A stretch of DNA of 38,191 nt from Chromera velia (lineage: Eukaryota > Sar > Chromeraceae). A program made the translations under genes and the position numbers. The notes under the pieces were generated by a model, which made no database searches, was not told where the DNA came from, and saw only the letters and a list, made by a program, of their open reading frames with translations. The stretch spans positions 10,001-48,191 of the forward strand of contig JAHBMJ010005161.1 of the NCBI GenBank assembly GCA_018398765.1. Reading direction: 5' to 3'. Below are positions 13,442 to 19,691 of the stretch, in pieces. The stretch's first letter is position 1. Each line of letters opens with the position of its first letter.

Positions 13442-16400
13442 TCAGCAATTAAGCAGAGAGACAGCTAGATGAGAAAACGAATGTTCAAGATACAGAGGGA
13501 TAGAAAGTGGATGAGGACAGGTACACAAATAAAGAAAGAACACTGAACAAAAAAACGAATAGAGAGACAGAAAGACTGAGACAGATTGGCAGGTACGATG
13601 ACAGGCAAAACAAGACAGATTGGTAGACAGAGAAAAGGAGTTGGAACAGAGAGGAGGGGGGATGGAGAGGGGGAAAAGGAAGAAAAATGCAGAGGGAAGA
13701 AGAGACAGCTTAACACATTCACAACTAGACCAGAAGATGCAGAAGCATGAAGAGAAACCAGACCAAATGTGAAAGACAGGAAGACGCAAAACGGCTCTTT
13801 CTCATGAATCAGAAAATAGTGTGTGCCGGACTGCGTGCATCAGTACCGTTCCTCTTCCTGCTGTCTCGTTCGCACTGTGCTCGTCTACTGACCTCTTCAG
13901 CCGACCATTCGGCAGACTGCCTGCCATTCCAATTTCTTTGATTCAGAACTCGTGCATAGGTGGAGAAACTCAACTCAATAAATGTACCCACCCTGAATTG
14001 TGACTATTCATTCTGCCACTGACAGACTGACTGACTGACTGACAGCTTCTTTGTTGAAGTAGCCACAGGTGAAGAAGACCTGATCGTCGGTCTCAGAGGG
14101 CTCAAACCGTCCAGACCTTAGCGTGCCAGGCCAGAATGAGGCTCCACGATTCTTCATGAACCTCAGCTCGCTGAACATGTTCAAGGCGTGTCTGCATGGA
14201 GAGAGGGTTCAAAGGACTTTTTTCCTGAGGTGTATGTAAAGGCGTCCAGATATTAGACCTACGCTGTGCCAAAAAAAACCCCTCTTTTGTGTATCTTCCC
14301 ACGCGCCGCTTAATGTAAACCTCCATTGACCGACACATCTCAAAGCTCTTTACCCGGAATGACTCGGACTTCCGGGAAGATCATCGGCTGACTTTCTTTT
14401 CTCTTGCACTCTTCAAATGAGAACCCAGCATAAGAAAAAAAAAAGAGACGTCCTCTTGAAGCAAGGGCAGGAGGAAGGCAACTGACCCCCCAGTCGGCTT
14501 CACCTCGCCGGCCTCTGTTCTCTGCTTCGTTTGTGCCACCAACCGCATTTGCTTTCGGACCACCAGACTCTCTCCATCTCTGAGTGTCTGTCCATCGTTG
14601 AGTGCGGGAAAAAAGAATTTGTGTGTTGGAGATCCTGAGAGACCCACACACCAGCCTTCAGCGTAGAGACCCCGATCTGAAGATTTAATGTTGTGCCCGG
14701 TCTGGGGGGGTCGGATGAATCGCACGTTTCTGTCTGAGAAGATCTCCTCCCGTCTTGACAGGGTCTGGAGCTCCTTTTCAAATACTCTTGATTTCGGCCA
14801 ATAAGGATATGCGTAACTCTTCTCACATGATCCTCTCTCGGGCTTCTCATTCATGAACTGTGTCCGCCCATCTCGGTCGACGAGAGTGTACTCCCACAGA
14901 CCCTGCCTTTCCGAGCTGGTTGTTAGTTGGCTTAGCGAAGTGCTTTCAACAGTCTCTCTTCTCCTCCAATCCTTTTGGCCCCCTTGTTTCCTGATCTCTG
15001 TATGGTCCTCATCTTCCTTCTCGAGGTGGGCGTGCTGAGGGATGAAGTCGTAGAGTTTGTGGAAGATCGGCAACTGGTAGAAGCCTTTGCCTGTCGAAGA
15101 AGGGACTCTCTGGGGCATCAGGACAGCACCGTAATTGATCATGATCAGCTTTCTCTCGTTGTTCAGGAACAATTCGTCGTAGCTTGGGATGTACCTGCGA
15201 GGCATGCTCAACGTGCAACAAAATGTCTCGGCTTGCAAAGTGCACAAAGACTGGAAGGACAGAGGGAGACGGGTAGACAGGAAGGAAAAGATGTTGCAAT
15301 GCAGACAGTAGAGTATCTGCTCGATTCTTTTAATTCTCCTCGATTCTTCTGTCCGCAGATACAAAAGACAAGAAAGAAAAGGAAAGACTGACACGCAGAC
15401 ATGGCAAGCATCAGAAACATTCATTCACTCATTCATTTATTTATTCGCTCATTGATTCATTCATTTGTTTTTTGAGTTTTTCGTCATTCATCAATAGGTG
15501 TCTGTCCCTCTTTCTTTGACTTTCCCTGTCTCCCTTCCTAATTTTTTTCCATTTTACCTTCCTTTCGTCCAGTTTTTCTTCTTCCTGGTCTGCTGACCGA
15601 AAGTGTTGTCTTCTCCGGTCCCCAGTCCTGCCTTCTGAATATTCCAATGGAGTGGTACCCGACTCTTTCTTCTTTGTAATGGCCGCCATGGAAACCAAGT
15701 CGTCCTCCCCCCACGCTCCCCTTTTCTCCTTCCCATCCACAAATACAGGCGCCTGGTCGTCCACCGACCAACTCTGATCAACCCATAAATGACGCTCACC
15801 GGACCCACGGCTTGGACTGTCAATGATCTCGGGACCTCTACCGACACGCGATTCAACAAAAACAAACCCGAGTGTCTTCGCAGCCGTCACCCACCCATCG
15901 TTCTCTGCACACTCAGCCGGCCAAAACTGAATGCATTTCAGATTGTCGGCAGTCGGTGTTGGGCAGTGTGCTCCATCCTTCAGAATTGAACTCCAGGGAA
16001 TGATGACCTTGCTGTAATCGTCTGGACTTCCCTCTGACATTTGAAACTTTGCGGTGTTTTCTATGACGTAGGGACTCCCTCCCTTCAACTTCATCAAACT
16101 TGTACTCTTGTCCCGATCATAGAAGGCGCTATCGCGAGTGTACGGGTGGGTCTGAAACAAAACTTCCTGCAAGCAGGCAGTCAAGAGGCAGTAGGCGGAC
16201 ACAGGCACAGAGAGAGAAACGAATGATCGTCAAAGTGGATCGTGTAGCAAACAAGGAAGGAGGGTATAAGACAGATGATGGAAAGATTAGCAGACAAATG
16301 CACGGAAAATTTTCATTTGAAATTAAAGGGCTGGAGAGAAAGAGTGAGACCAGCGAAGCTCTAATGCACCACAGTATCCCCCATCCATGTGAACGAACGA

Positions 16401-17941
16401 AGAAAAGAAAGAAAATGGAAAGGACGGAGTGTGGAACGCAAGAGAAGAAGAAAAGGATTTACTGACCCGCCAGAACTCTTCAAGCTGCAGGCAGGAAACC
16501 ATCAAGAAGTCCGATGGGAAGGAAGCAGTAGGGCGGTATTTAATCATGCACGCATGCAGACGTACCAGCACACAAAGACACTGAGAGAGGGCGAAACACA
16601 GCCAGAGAAGATCCTGGAACAATGCGCAAAACAGAAAGCCGGACAAACGAAGGATACAGGCCTTGTTACAGAGAAGGGGGAAAAAACGACGAGCAGTGAC
16701 TCACACAGAATGTGTCTGTGGAAAGAAGAAAGCAGGGCATAACGAAGAAGATAGCTAGGCACTCAGTTGACAGTGCATCTTGTTTTTTTTAATATATCTA
16801 TTTCAAGACAGAGAAAGGAAAAAAAAATCCAGCGACTTGCCGTGCATCTGTGGCGGGTTCCGCAACCTTGCGCTCCTGTTCCCGGTCCCCTCCGATATGT
16901 CTTTGCCGCATGCAGAAACTTGAGTCTCTTTTCTCTTTCCTTCCTGACTAGGCTCTGCCCTGGTGGGTACTCCTCATCAACCACTGGGGACGTCGCCTCC
17001 TCTGTAGAGACATCAGGAAAACAGGAGTACTGGATAGGGTCCTGCAGGAACAGAGAAAGAGAGGGAAGGAGGGAGAAAGGGAGGGAAAGCATCCATCCAC
17101 TATGCCGTCTGTGCATGAGATTGATTGGAAGAGCGAAATCAATTGAGAATCGAAAAGAAGGATCGCTCATGCAAATCTCTAGACCGTAGGGCCGGGTCGT
17201 TTGAAAATCGAGATTCTTCAGAGTTAGGGACAGCGCAAGCTCGAACTTTTCCTTTTCAGTACCTGTTAGGAGATACTGATGCGCACCCGCCTGCCGTCTA
17301 GTAGTGGGGAGACAATCCAAACGACAAAGACATGCATCGAAAAGAATCCATACGGTCAGCCCCTCTCGCAACTTCCCATGCATCTCCTCTTTTTTCCCCT
17401 TTGTTCCCCTTTTTCGTGCCGTCCAAAGGCTTGCGCCTGTGCGCAACTGATCGTTTTGCTTGAGCTGGGACGCATAAAGGCAAGACGTACCTGTGCTGAA
17501 CAAATGCAGAACTGGAGTTCCGATACCAAAGGAGGCGGCCCCGAGAAATTTGTTGCATGAGCAGGAGGGAGCAAGGCGTGTGTACGTATCGTTTGTTGAT
17601 GGGCTGCTGCCCACACTTCACCCTCAAGGGGAGCCACAGAAGTGCGGCTGAGCAATGGTCTGGTCTATGAGACTACTTGACTGGAGACGCCAAGGAGACA
17701 GGTCCATGCATGGATATATAGACGGAGAAAAGCTCTGGAGAGCAAAAGGCCGTGGAGAGGAAAAATAGAAGGACAAAAAGAGAACCGCGAGCACCATTCA
17801 GAGTACTAGAAAGGGGACTAAGAAAAGAGACTCACCCATCCAAGGAGCACGAGGCTTCTCAAAAGAATGTTCGACATCTTCTCTTTTGAGCGCCGCACTT
17901 GCTGGAATCAGGCACGCGTGTCGTCTCACTTTCTGTGTTTC
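1..17941 (-). CDS. Gene A: large modular cysteine-rich, probably secreted protein (partial, many exons)
   Basis: Minus-strand spliced gene assembled by hand from about 30 exons; roughly 2,650 residues lie in the window and the 3' end is off the left edge. Reading order runs from high to low coordinates. The first coding exon starts MSNILLRSLVLLGW, a plausible signal-peptide beginning. A unique N-terminal region of about 750 residues follows, then at least 14 tandem modules bordered by cysteines. Splice phases agree at nearly every junction I checked: phase 0 (once phase 2) through the N-terminal part, and phase 1 between modules. Donors are often GTCAGT and acceptors usually TGCAG. No transmembrane segment or known catalytic motif is visible. 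I do not recognise a named family. An extracellular, cell-wall or surface role is inference from the signal-like start and the regular cysteines. The E3/E4 boundary, module 2 and module 3 are the uncertain points. Confidence 0.72.
198..745 (-). other. Intron between modules 13 and 14 of gene A
   Basis: This 548-nt interval is bounded by donor gtcagt and acceptor gagtgcag. It contains plus-strand purine-rich sequence (about 540-600) and no other exon that I can support. Long open frames across it on the plus strand look like chance. Confidence 0.6.
746..1318 (-). CDS. Gene A module 13 (single exon, 191 codons)
   Basis: The 573-nt phase 1-1 exon lies between acceptor gcttgcag and donor gtcagt. 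It begins P-C-A-W-S-L-K-I-A-P-W, with later cysteines KKCMPE, LGCWESI, LNCLQAIK, AGCTLD, ADCPKA and TTCKVK. It ends PVPGPC plus one base. Like module 9 it is a long variant, with a predicted coil-rich middle. Confidence 0.72.
1417..1514. repeat. (ACAG)n microsatellites in gene A intron
   Basis: Two runs of ACAG/AGAC tetranucleotides (about 1417-1441 and 1473-1514) lie in the intron between modules 12 and 13. In the transcribed strand they read (CTGT)n and sit upstream of the module 13 acceptor. Confidence 0.9.
1678..2121 (-). CDS. Gene A module 12 (single exon, 148 codons)
   Basis: The 444-nt phase 1-1 exon lies between acceptor tcctgcag and donor gtacgt. It starts K-C-K-F-Q-I-T-E-K-C-P-A-C and has the central motif THCRKAIETF. 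Two extra cysteines follow (TACTAD, DECQKT), and it ends GALTLC plus one base. Confidence 0.73.
2502..3353 (-). CDS. Gene A modules 10 and 11 fused in one exon (284 codons)
   Basis: The 852-nt phase 1-1 exon lies between acceptor cttgcag and donor gtcagt. The first module runs from D-C-E-V-S-C-E-S-V-D-P-S-C to LGLQDC. The second starts immediately as A-S-C-Q-P-S-V, has the central motif KTCKEVIQAM and ends FKMTQC plus one base. The internal junction C-A-S-C has the C-x-x-C form that splicing creates elsewhere, so an intron seems to have been lost or never present here. Confidence 0.75.
3748..4341 (-). CDS. Gene A module 9, long divergent copy (198 codons)
   Basis: The 594-nt phase 1-1 exon lies between acceptor gcgctcag and donor gtaggt. 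It begins EDPKVDIATADRAD, so the leading cysteine found in every other module is replaced by Pro. Later cysteines are QCKRKG, FRCLKEL and LCEIQT, and it ends GLFDTC plus one base. It is about 60 residues longer than most modules. It may be a diverged copy or a different domain inserted in the same exon phase. Confidence 0.65.
4561..4929 (-). CDS. Gene A module 8 (single exon, 123 codons)
   Basis: The 369-nt phase 1-1 exon lies between acceptor atttgcag and donor gtcagt. It starts E-C-S-V-D-E-V-V-G-E-C-L-R-C, then a strand-like KDKIKIKFQL, the central motif KSCKSAFELK, and ends GKTITIC plus one base. Confidence 0.73.
4930..5581 (-). other. Gene A intron between modules 7 and 8
   Basis: The 652-nt intron has donor gtaagt and acceptor atttgcag. 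It holds pyrimidine-rich plus-strand sequence around 5,190-5,260 and no supported exon. Confidence 0.55.
5582..6019 (-). CDS. Gene A module 7 (single exon, 146 codons)
   Basis: The 438-nt phase 1-1 exon lies between acceptor gcatgcag and donor gtaagt. It begins P-C-T-V-F-L-T-M-R-P-I-G-Q-C and carries the central motif ASCETVVRTS. A helical Lys/Ala-rich middle follows, and it ends MAIFPC plus one base. It has only the four core cysteines, so it defines the minimal pattern. Confidence 0.73.
6385..6780 (-). CDS. Gene A module 6 (single exon, 132 codons)
   Basis: The 396-nt phase 1-1 exon lies between acceptor gcgtgcag and donor gtaagt. It starts G-C-Q-V-T-H-D-F-D-V-P-Q-C, has the central motif EPCFEVIRES and a Lys/Glu-rich helix (LKEKLKEKIRGL). 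It ends KMITFDMTKDEY ... NSC plus one base. It is a good reference copy of the module with six cysteines. Confidence 0.75.
7111..7134. repeat. (GA)n microsatellite in gene A intron
   Basis: GA dinucleotides on the plus strand read (TC)n in the transcribed strand, inside the intron between modules 5 and 6. Confidence 0.9.
7192..7572 (-). CDS. Gene A module 5 (single exon, 127 codons)
   Basis: The 381-nt phase 1-1 exon lies between acceptor actgcag and donor gtcagt. It begins A-C-T-V-H-C-K-V-E-P-R-C, includes YPECFIRK and QTCDMTAD, and ends AAKGAVDC plus one base. The length is a multiple of three, so the exon could be duplicated or skipped without shifting the frame. Confidence 0.72.
7851..8732 (-). 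CDS. Gene A module 4, two exons (8492-8732 and 7851-7990)
   Basis: The first exon begins P-C-E-A-V-L-D-L-K-S-D-V-C and has the central motif QSCEEVLSNE. The second starts with one base completing a codon, then RETFAQEKMP, and ends AGIYDKGLC plus one base before gtgcgt. Phase 2 at the internal intron agrees for a donor at either 8492 (gtcagc) or about 8470 (gtgtga). With the former, the module is 127 codons. Confidence 0.58.
8744..8811. repeat. (ACAG)n and (GA)n microsatellites in gene A intron
   Basis: An ACAG run at 8744-8773 and a GA run at 8788-8811 lie just upstream (in gene sense) of the module 4 acceptor. Confidence 0.9.
9187..9584 (-). CDS. Gene A module 3, with an apparent one-base frameshift
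   Basis: The acceptor gcgcag precedes S-C-E-I-E-V-E-R-Q-C, and the donor gtaagt follows K-S-T-P-C plus one base. Both ends match the family, but the exon is 398 nt, so the start frame does not reach the end frame. The start frame carries the central cysteine motif (LQNCESQF). The frame switches between about 9265 and 9345 into FVWNAADIKAKEKK ... LFGCKSTPC. Sequencing error, true frameshift or an unrecognised tiny intron are all possible. Confidence 0.55.
9681..9710. repeat. (AG)n microsatellite in gene A intron
   Basis: Fifteen AG dinucleotides on the plus strand lie in the intron preceding module 3. Confidence 0.9.
9920..10765 (-). CDS. Gene A module 2, two exons (about 10518-10765 and 9920-10073)
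   Basis: The first exon starts P-C-K-V-K-I-E-A-T-F after acceptor ccctgcag and contains the central motif KTCETLLQEV. The second begins ERVIRHVASQ in phase 0 and ends SLQLPLC one base before gtcagt. Using the donor gtgaag after DDAEK (exon start 10518) keeps the frame and totals 134 codons. A stronger-looking donor after 10441 (gtgagt) leaves phase 2 and finds no partner. The internal splice is therefore tentative. Confidence 0.5.
11016..12117 (-). CDS. Gene A module 1, split over three exons (12036-12117, 11574-11732, 11016-11077)
   Basis: The exons are 82, 159 and 62 nt and join in phase 2 at both internal introns, giving 101 codons. The module starts DCKLAVDSDCACKH, has the central S-C-x-x-A-L motif (KSCQKALMEF), and ends VEKVEFDRPDC one base before the donor. 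It is the only module with two internal introns. The donors are gtcagt, gtgcgt and gtcagt. Confidence 0.65.
11265..11364. repeat. Compound (CA)n-(GA)n-(CCTT)n microsatellite in gene A intron
   Basis: CA repeats run to about 11292, GA to about 11320, then CCTT from about 11334. The (CCTT)n part is the only long pyrimidine block on the plus strand within a gene A intron. Confidence 0.9.
12571..12598 (-). CDS. Gene A micro-exon, 28 nt (phase switch)
   Basis: YGLDQHFEG plus one base is encoded between acceptor gcgtgcag and donor gtaagt. Its length of 3n+1 converts the phase-0 chain upstream to phase 1, the phase needed by the first cysteine module downstream. The next codon completes as Ala to give A-D-C. 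Confidence 0.55.
12884..12904 (-). CDS. Gene A micro-exon, 21 nt
   Basis: NWCNAAW is encoded between acceptor tgtttgcag and donor gtaagtgag, phase 0-0. It carries a cysteine and two tryptophans. The phase 1 reading has a stop, so only the phase that matches the neighbours is open. Confidence 0.5.
12964..12999 (-). CDS. Gene A possible micro-exon, 36 nt
   Basis: LETHGMYSSNAA in phase 0-0 would be encoded between ttcaag and gtgagtgc. The donor is strong, but the acceptor is weaker than in neighbouring exons. It fits the reading frame whether included or skipped. Confidence 0.25.
13369..13389 (-). CDS. Gene A micro-exon, 21 nt
   Basis: TGEAGRE is encoded between acceptor gtgtctgcag and donor gtgagc, phase 0-0. 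A purine tract on the plus strand at 13,406-13,440 gives this exon a long polypyrimidine tract just upstream in the sense strand. Confidence 0.45.
13406..13440. repeat. (GA)n microsatellite next to a gene A micro-exon
   Basis: GA repeats end about 16 bases from the 21-nt exon at 13369-13389. In gene sense they form an extended (CT)n tract upstream of its acceptor. Confidence 0.9.
13893..13916 (-). CDS. Gene A micro-exon, 24 nt
   Basis: SAEWSAEE is encoded between acceptor atggcaggcag and donor gtcagtag, phase 0-0. It belongs to a run of tiny exons linking the N-terminal region to the first cysteine module. Confidence 0.5.
14044..14191 (-). CDS. Gene A exon, 49 codons
   Basis: The acceptor is ccatgcag and the donor gtcagtcagt. 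It starts in phase 2, exactly what the preceding exon requires, and ends in phase 0. It encodes HALNMFSELRFMKNRG ... DDQVFFTCGYFNKEA. A longer open frame through the same bases exists, but its phase does not fit. Confidence 0.6.
14487..15250 (-). CDS. Gene A exon, about 255-codon N-terminal domain
   Basis: The exon is 764 nt between acceptor ccttccag and donor gtcagt, phase 0 to 2, agreeing with both neighbours. It encodes SLCTLQAETFCC, then RRYIPSYDELFLNNERK, GFYQLPIFHKLYDFIPQ, LWEYTLVDRDGRTQF and CEKSYAYPYWPKSRVF. A Gly-rich stretch (GLYAEGWCVGLSGSP) comes later. It is aromatic- and Tyr-rich, unlike the modules downstream. No family was recognised. Confidence 0.6.
15558..16166 (-). CDS. Gene A exon, 203-codon N-terminal domain
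   Basis: The acceptor cttgcag precedes GAA-GTT-TTG and the donor is gtaaaa; the exon is 609 nt, phase 0-0. The protein begins EVLFQTHPYTRDSAFYDRDK and contains three cysteines (AHCPTP, LKCIQFW, AECAEN). It has a probable beta-rich core (GWVTAAKTLGFVFVESRVG) and a charged Lys/Arg/Glu-rich tail. It does not resemble the downstream modules. No family was recognised. The mix of short strands and Trp/Gly could fit a binding domain, but that is speculation. Confidence 0.6.
16467..16484 (-). CDS. Gene A micro-exon, 18 nt
   Basis: Eighteen nucleotides encoding LEEFWR lie between a strong acceptor (cctgcctgcag) and a strong donor (gtcagt). Phase is 0-0, matching both neighbouring exons. Too short for ORF callers. 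It is the first of a set of very short exons in this gene. Confidence 0.55.
16841..17275 (-). CDS. Gene A exon(s) 3-4 (N-terminal region)
   Basis: The frame is open for 145 codons from the acceptor gcgcatcag to a GC-type donor (ACG|gcaagt). The left piece reads TGTEKEKFELALSLTLKNLD and looks like a folded segment. The right piece starts DPIQYSCFPDVSTEE after a very good polypyrimidine-cag acceptor at 17042-17043, which suggests the middle (about 17042-17190) may be an intron. I found no good phase-0 donor for it, so a single exon is also possible. Both alternatives keep phase 0 at the two ends. Confidence 0.45.
17491..17622 (-). CDS. Gene A exon 2 (N-terminal region)
   Basis: This 132-nt, phase 0-0 exon encodes 44 residues beginning GEVWAAAHQQ and ending CICSAQ. 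The donor is gtacgt. The acceptor chosen (ccttgag) is weak and was selected because it keeps the frame with both neighbours. The residues are Pro/Ala/Cys-rich and match nothing I know. The exact 5' end is uncertain. Confidence 0.4.
17836..17941 (-). CDS. Gene A first coding exon with start codon and signal-like N-terminus
   Basis: An acceptor (gatttcag) ends at 17942-17943 and a strong donor (gtgagt) follows 17836. The ATG at 17875-17877 opens a frame reading MSNILLRSLVLLGW that ends in phase 0 at the donor. The LLRSLVLLGW stretch is hydrophobic enough to begin a signal peptide, though the continuation in the next exon is not strongly hydrophobic. The part upstream of the ATG would be 5' UTR. 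A second open frame through the exon (ending APWM-G) is the alternative, but it does not match the phase of the next exon. Confidence 0.5.
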
Positions 17942-18686
17942 CTGAAATCGATACAAAATTGGGGGACGCGGTTTTCCCCCTCGAAATTCCAAGAGGAGAG
18001 AGAAAGACAGAGTGCTTCTCCTCCCTGGGCAAAGCTAATTAAGCCAGAGAGGCAGGGTAGCAGAAAATGGCGGGGTGGATCAGGTGAAAATTACAAAGCT
18101 TTTCTCATACGGACTTTTCATCGCAATCTTTTGAAGTCAGTATATACGACACATTCTGGTTTGTTCGCTGAGTAACGAATACGAGAATGGAGTAAGAGAT
18201 TCAAGGTTGATCGATCAAGAGTGATCGAGCGTCCTCTTGATGGAACTATATGTATTAATTTTGGATGATTGTACGTACGTAAGTATATCGATACATGTGC
18301 ACACCGGTGCGCATGTAAAAAAGCGGTACGTATGTATATGTTTTTTTTCACATATACGCGTTTTTTAAATCCCCGATCGAATTAATGTGCATGATTGCGC
18401 GCGCAAAGCGCGCGGAAAGGTTCCAACTTCGACCCTCGACAACAAGTACAGTTATTTTTCAAAAAAAAACTCAATTTTTCCCTTACCCTTAAATACAACA
18501 AGTACAGTTATTTTTCAAAAAAAAACTCAATTTTTTCCTTACCCTTAAATACAACAAGTACAGTTATTTTTCAAAAAAAAACTCAATTTTTTCCTTACCC
18601 TTAAATACAACAAGTACAGTTATACCGCATTCGGCTGAAATTTGCACAGCGCACTTGATTTGATTGAGGTTTTTGTTATGCATGCC

Positions 18687-18709
18687 GCGTCCCCGTGTAT
18701 GAGGGACGC
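18687..18709. repeat. Small hairpin inside the foldback element
   Basis: gcgtccc and gggacgc form a 7-bp stem with a short loop. Confidence 0.6.
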
Positions 18710-18733
18710 ACTTGATTTAGATTAATTTCGGAC

Positions 18734-18820
18734 GAAAAAAAATAAGTTTTGAAATGCATGCTGGGGGCCCCCAATATGTTGGGGGCCCTTAGCATGCATC
18801 TGAAAACTTTTTTTTTTTTA
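18734..18820. repeat. Long inverted repeat inside the foldback element
   Basis: Arms of about 30 bp (aagttttgaaatgcatgctg ... against its near-complement ending gcatgcatctgaaaactt) flank a GGGGGCCC-rich centre, extended by A/T runs on both sides. It could form a strong cruciform or RNA hairpin. Confidence 0.8.
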
Positions 18821-19597
18821 AAAAAATAAATCCCAAATCGCATTCTGTAACGAAATTGCAAAATTCAAGTATATGCGGTATATTTTTCAAAAAAAACTCA
18901 ATTTTTTCCTTAAATACAACAAGTACAGTTATTTTTCAAAAAAAAACTCAATTTTTTCCTTAAATACAACAAGTACAGTTATTTTTCAAAAAAAAACTCA
19001 ATTTTTTCCCCGCGGCCCCAATGCTGTGCGGCGCGCGCGAGCGCGCGGCCCCAGGCTCCTCCCCCCCGCCTTCGGGCCTTCGCGCACAAAAGCCCATGCA
19101 TGCACTCGAGGCGTCTCCTTCCCCAACTTTTCTCCGTCTCCTTCATTGACGGAGCGAATGAATGCAGCAGCAGAGGAGGCAAACAAACCAACGAACCTGC
19201 TCAAGAAAATCAATTTGAGCAGCGGAATGCGGTGAGTGTTTCTACAAATTTCTTTTCGTTCACTTCTGTGTTCAGAAAATGTTCCACACGCAAATCCAGT
19301 TTCGGGATCACACCCCGTTATTGATGCAAACCCACGCTCAAGGCCAAAGTTAAGTACCATTCAGCTGCCTTCCTGCCTTTCGGAATAATCGGACTGCATG
19401 GACGCTTTCAAAGAGTGCGAGCATGATGGAACGCCTTTGCGTTCATAGAACGCAGGTTTTGACTCTTTCCTTCCCCGTCAAAACACAATCTGAAATTAAG
19501 GATGCCTCCATGCCTCGAATATATGGATTGAACTGCTGAAGATTTCTTGTGACTCTCTCATTTCTTTTGTGCCCACTGAGGAAGGGCCAACAGAAGA

Positions 19598-19691
19598 ATG
19601 GTGAACCGCAGATCGGGATGCCTCAATCCTACTGGAGACGCCGACATTCCAGCGCCCCCCCCTGCCTCTTCTTCGTCCTCTTCGTCCTCAG
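19598..19691 (+). CDS. Gene B exon 1 (start codon)
   Basis: ATG opens MVNRRSGCLNPTGDADIPAP followed by a Ser run, ending in phase 1 at donor gtaagc. It is the first ATG giving a frame that joins in phase to exon 2. Confidence 0.55.

Larger units (their letters stand above)
18623..18880. mobile_element. 258-bp foldback/MITE-like element with TA target duplication
   Basis: The left end reads taccgcat and the right end atgcggta, a perfect 8-bp terminal inverted repeat (10 with the flanking TA). Imperfect similarity continues inward (gaaatttgca against its counterpart gaattttgca). It interrupts a tandem-repeat unit exactly at acagt-TA-tttttc, and TA stands on both sides (18621-18622 and 18881-18882). 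A TA duplication is characteristic of Tc1/mariner-type transposition. It has no coding capacity, so it would be non-autonomous. Confidence 0.75.
18440..19010. repeat. Tandem array of 56/50-bp units interrupted by a foldback element
   Basis: Units begin caacaagtacagtta and continue tttttcaaaaaaaaactcaa. Starts at 18440, 18496, 18552 and 18608 give a 56-bp period; starts at 18917 and 18967 give a 50-bp period. The six-base difference is the absence of ttaccc in the right-hand copies. The array is split by the insertion described separately. Confidence 0.9.
17942..19597. promoter_or_regulatory. Divergent intergenic region between genes A and B
   Basis: About 1.65 kb separates the gene A first coding exon from the gene B start codon. 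It must hold both promoters and at least one non-coding 5' exon of A, since an acceptor lies upstream of the A start codon. Most of 18,397-19,060 is repeats flanked by GC palindromes (gcgcgcgcaaagcgcgc near 18,397 and gcggcgcgcgcgagcgcgc near 19,028). No convincing TATA box was identified. Confidence 0.45.
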
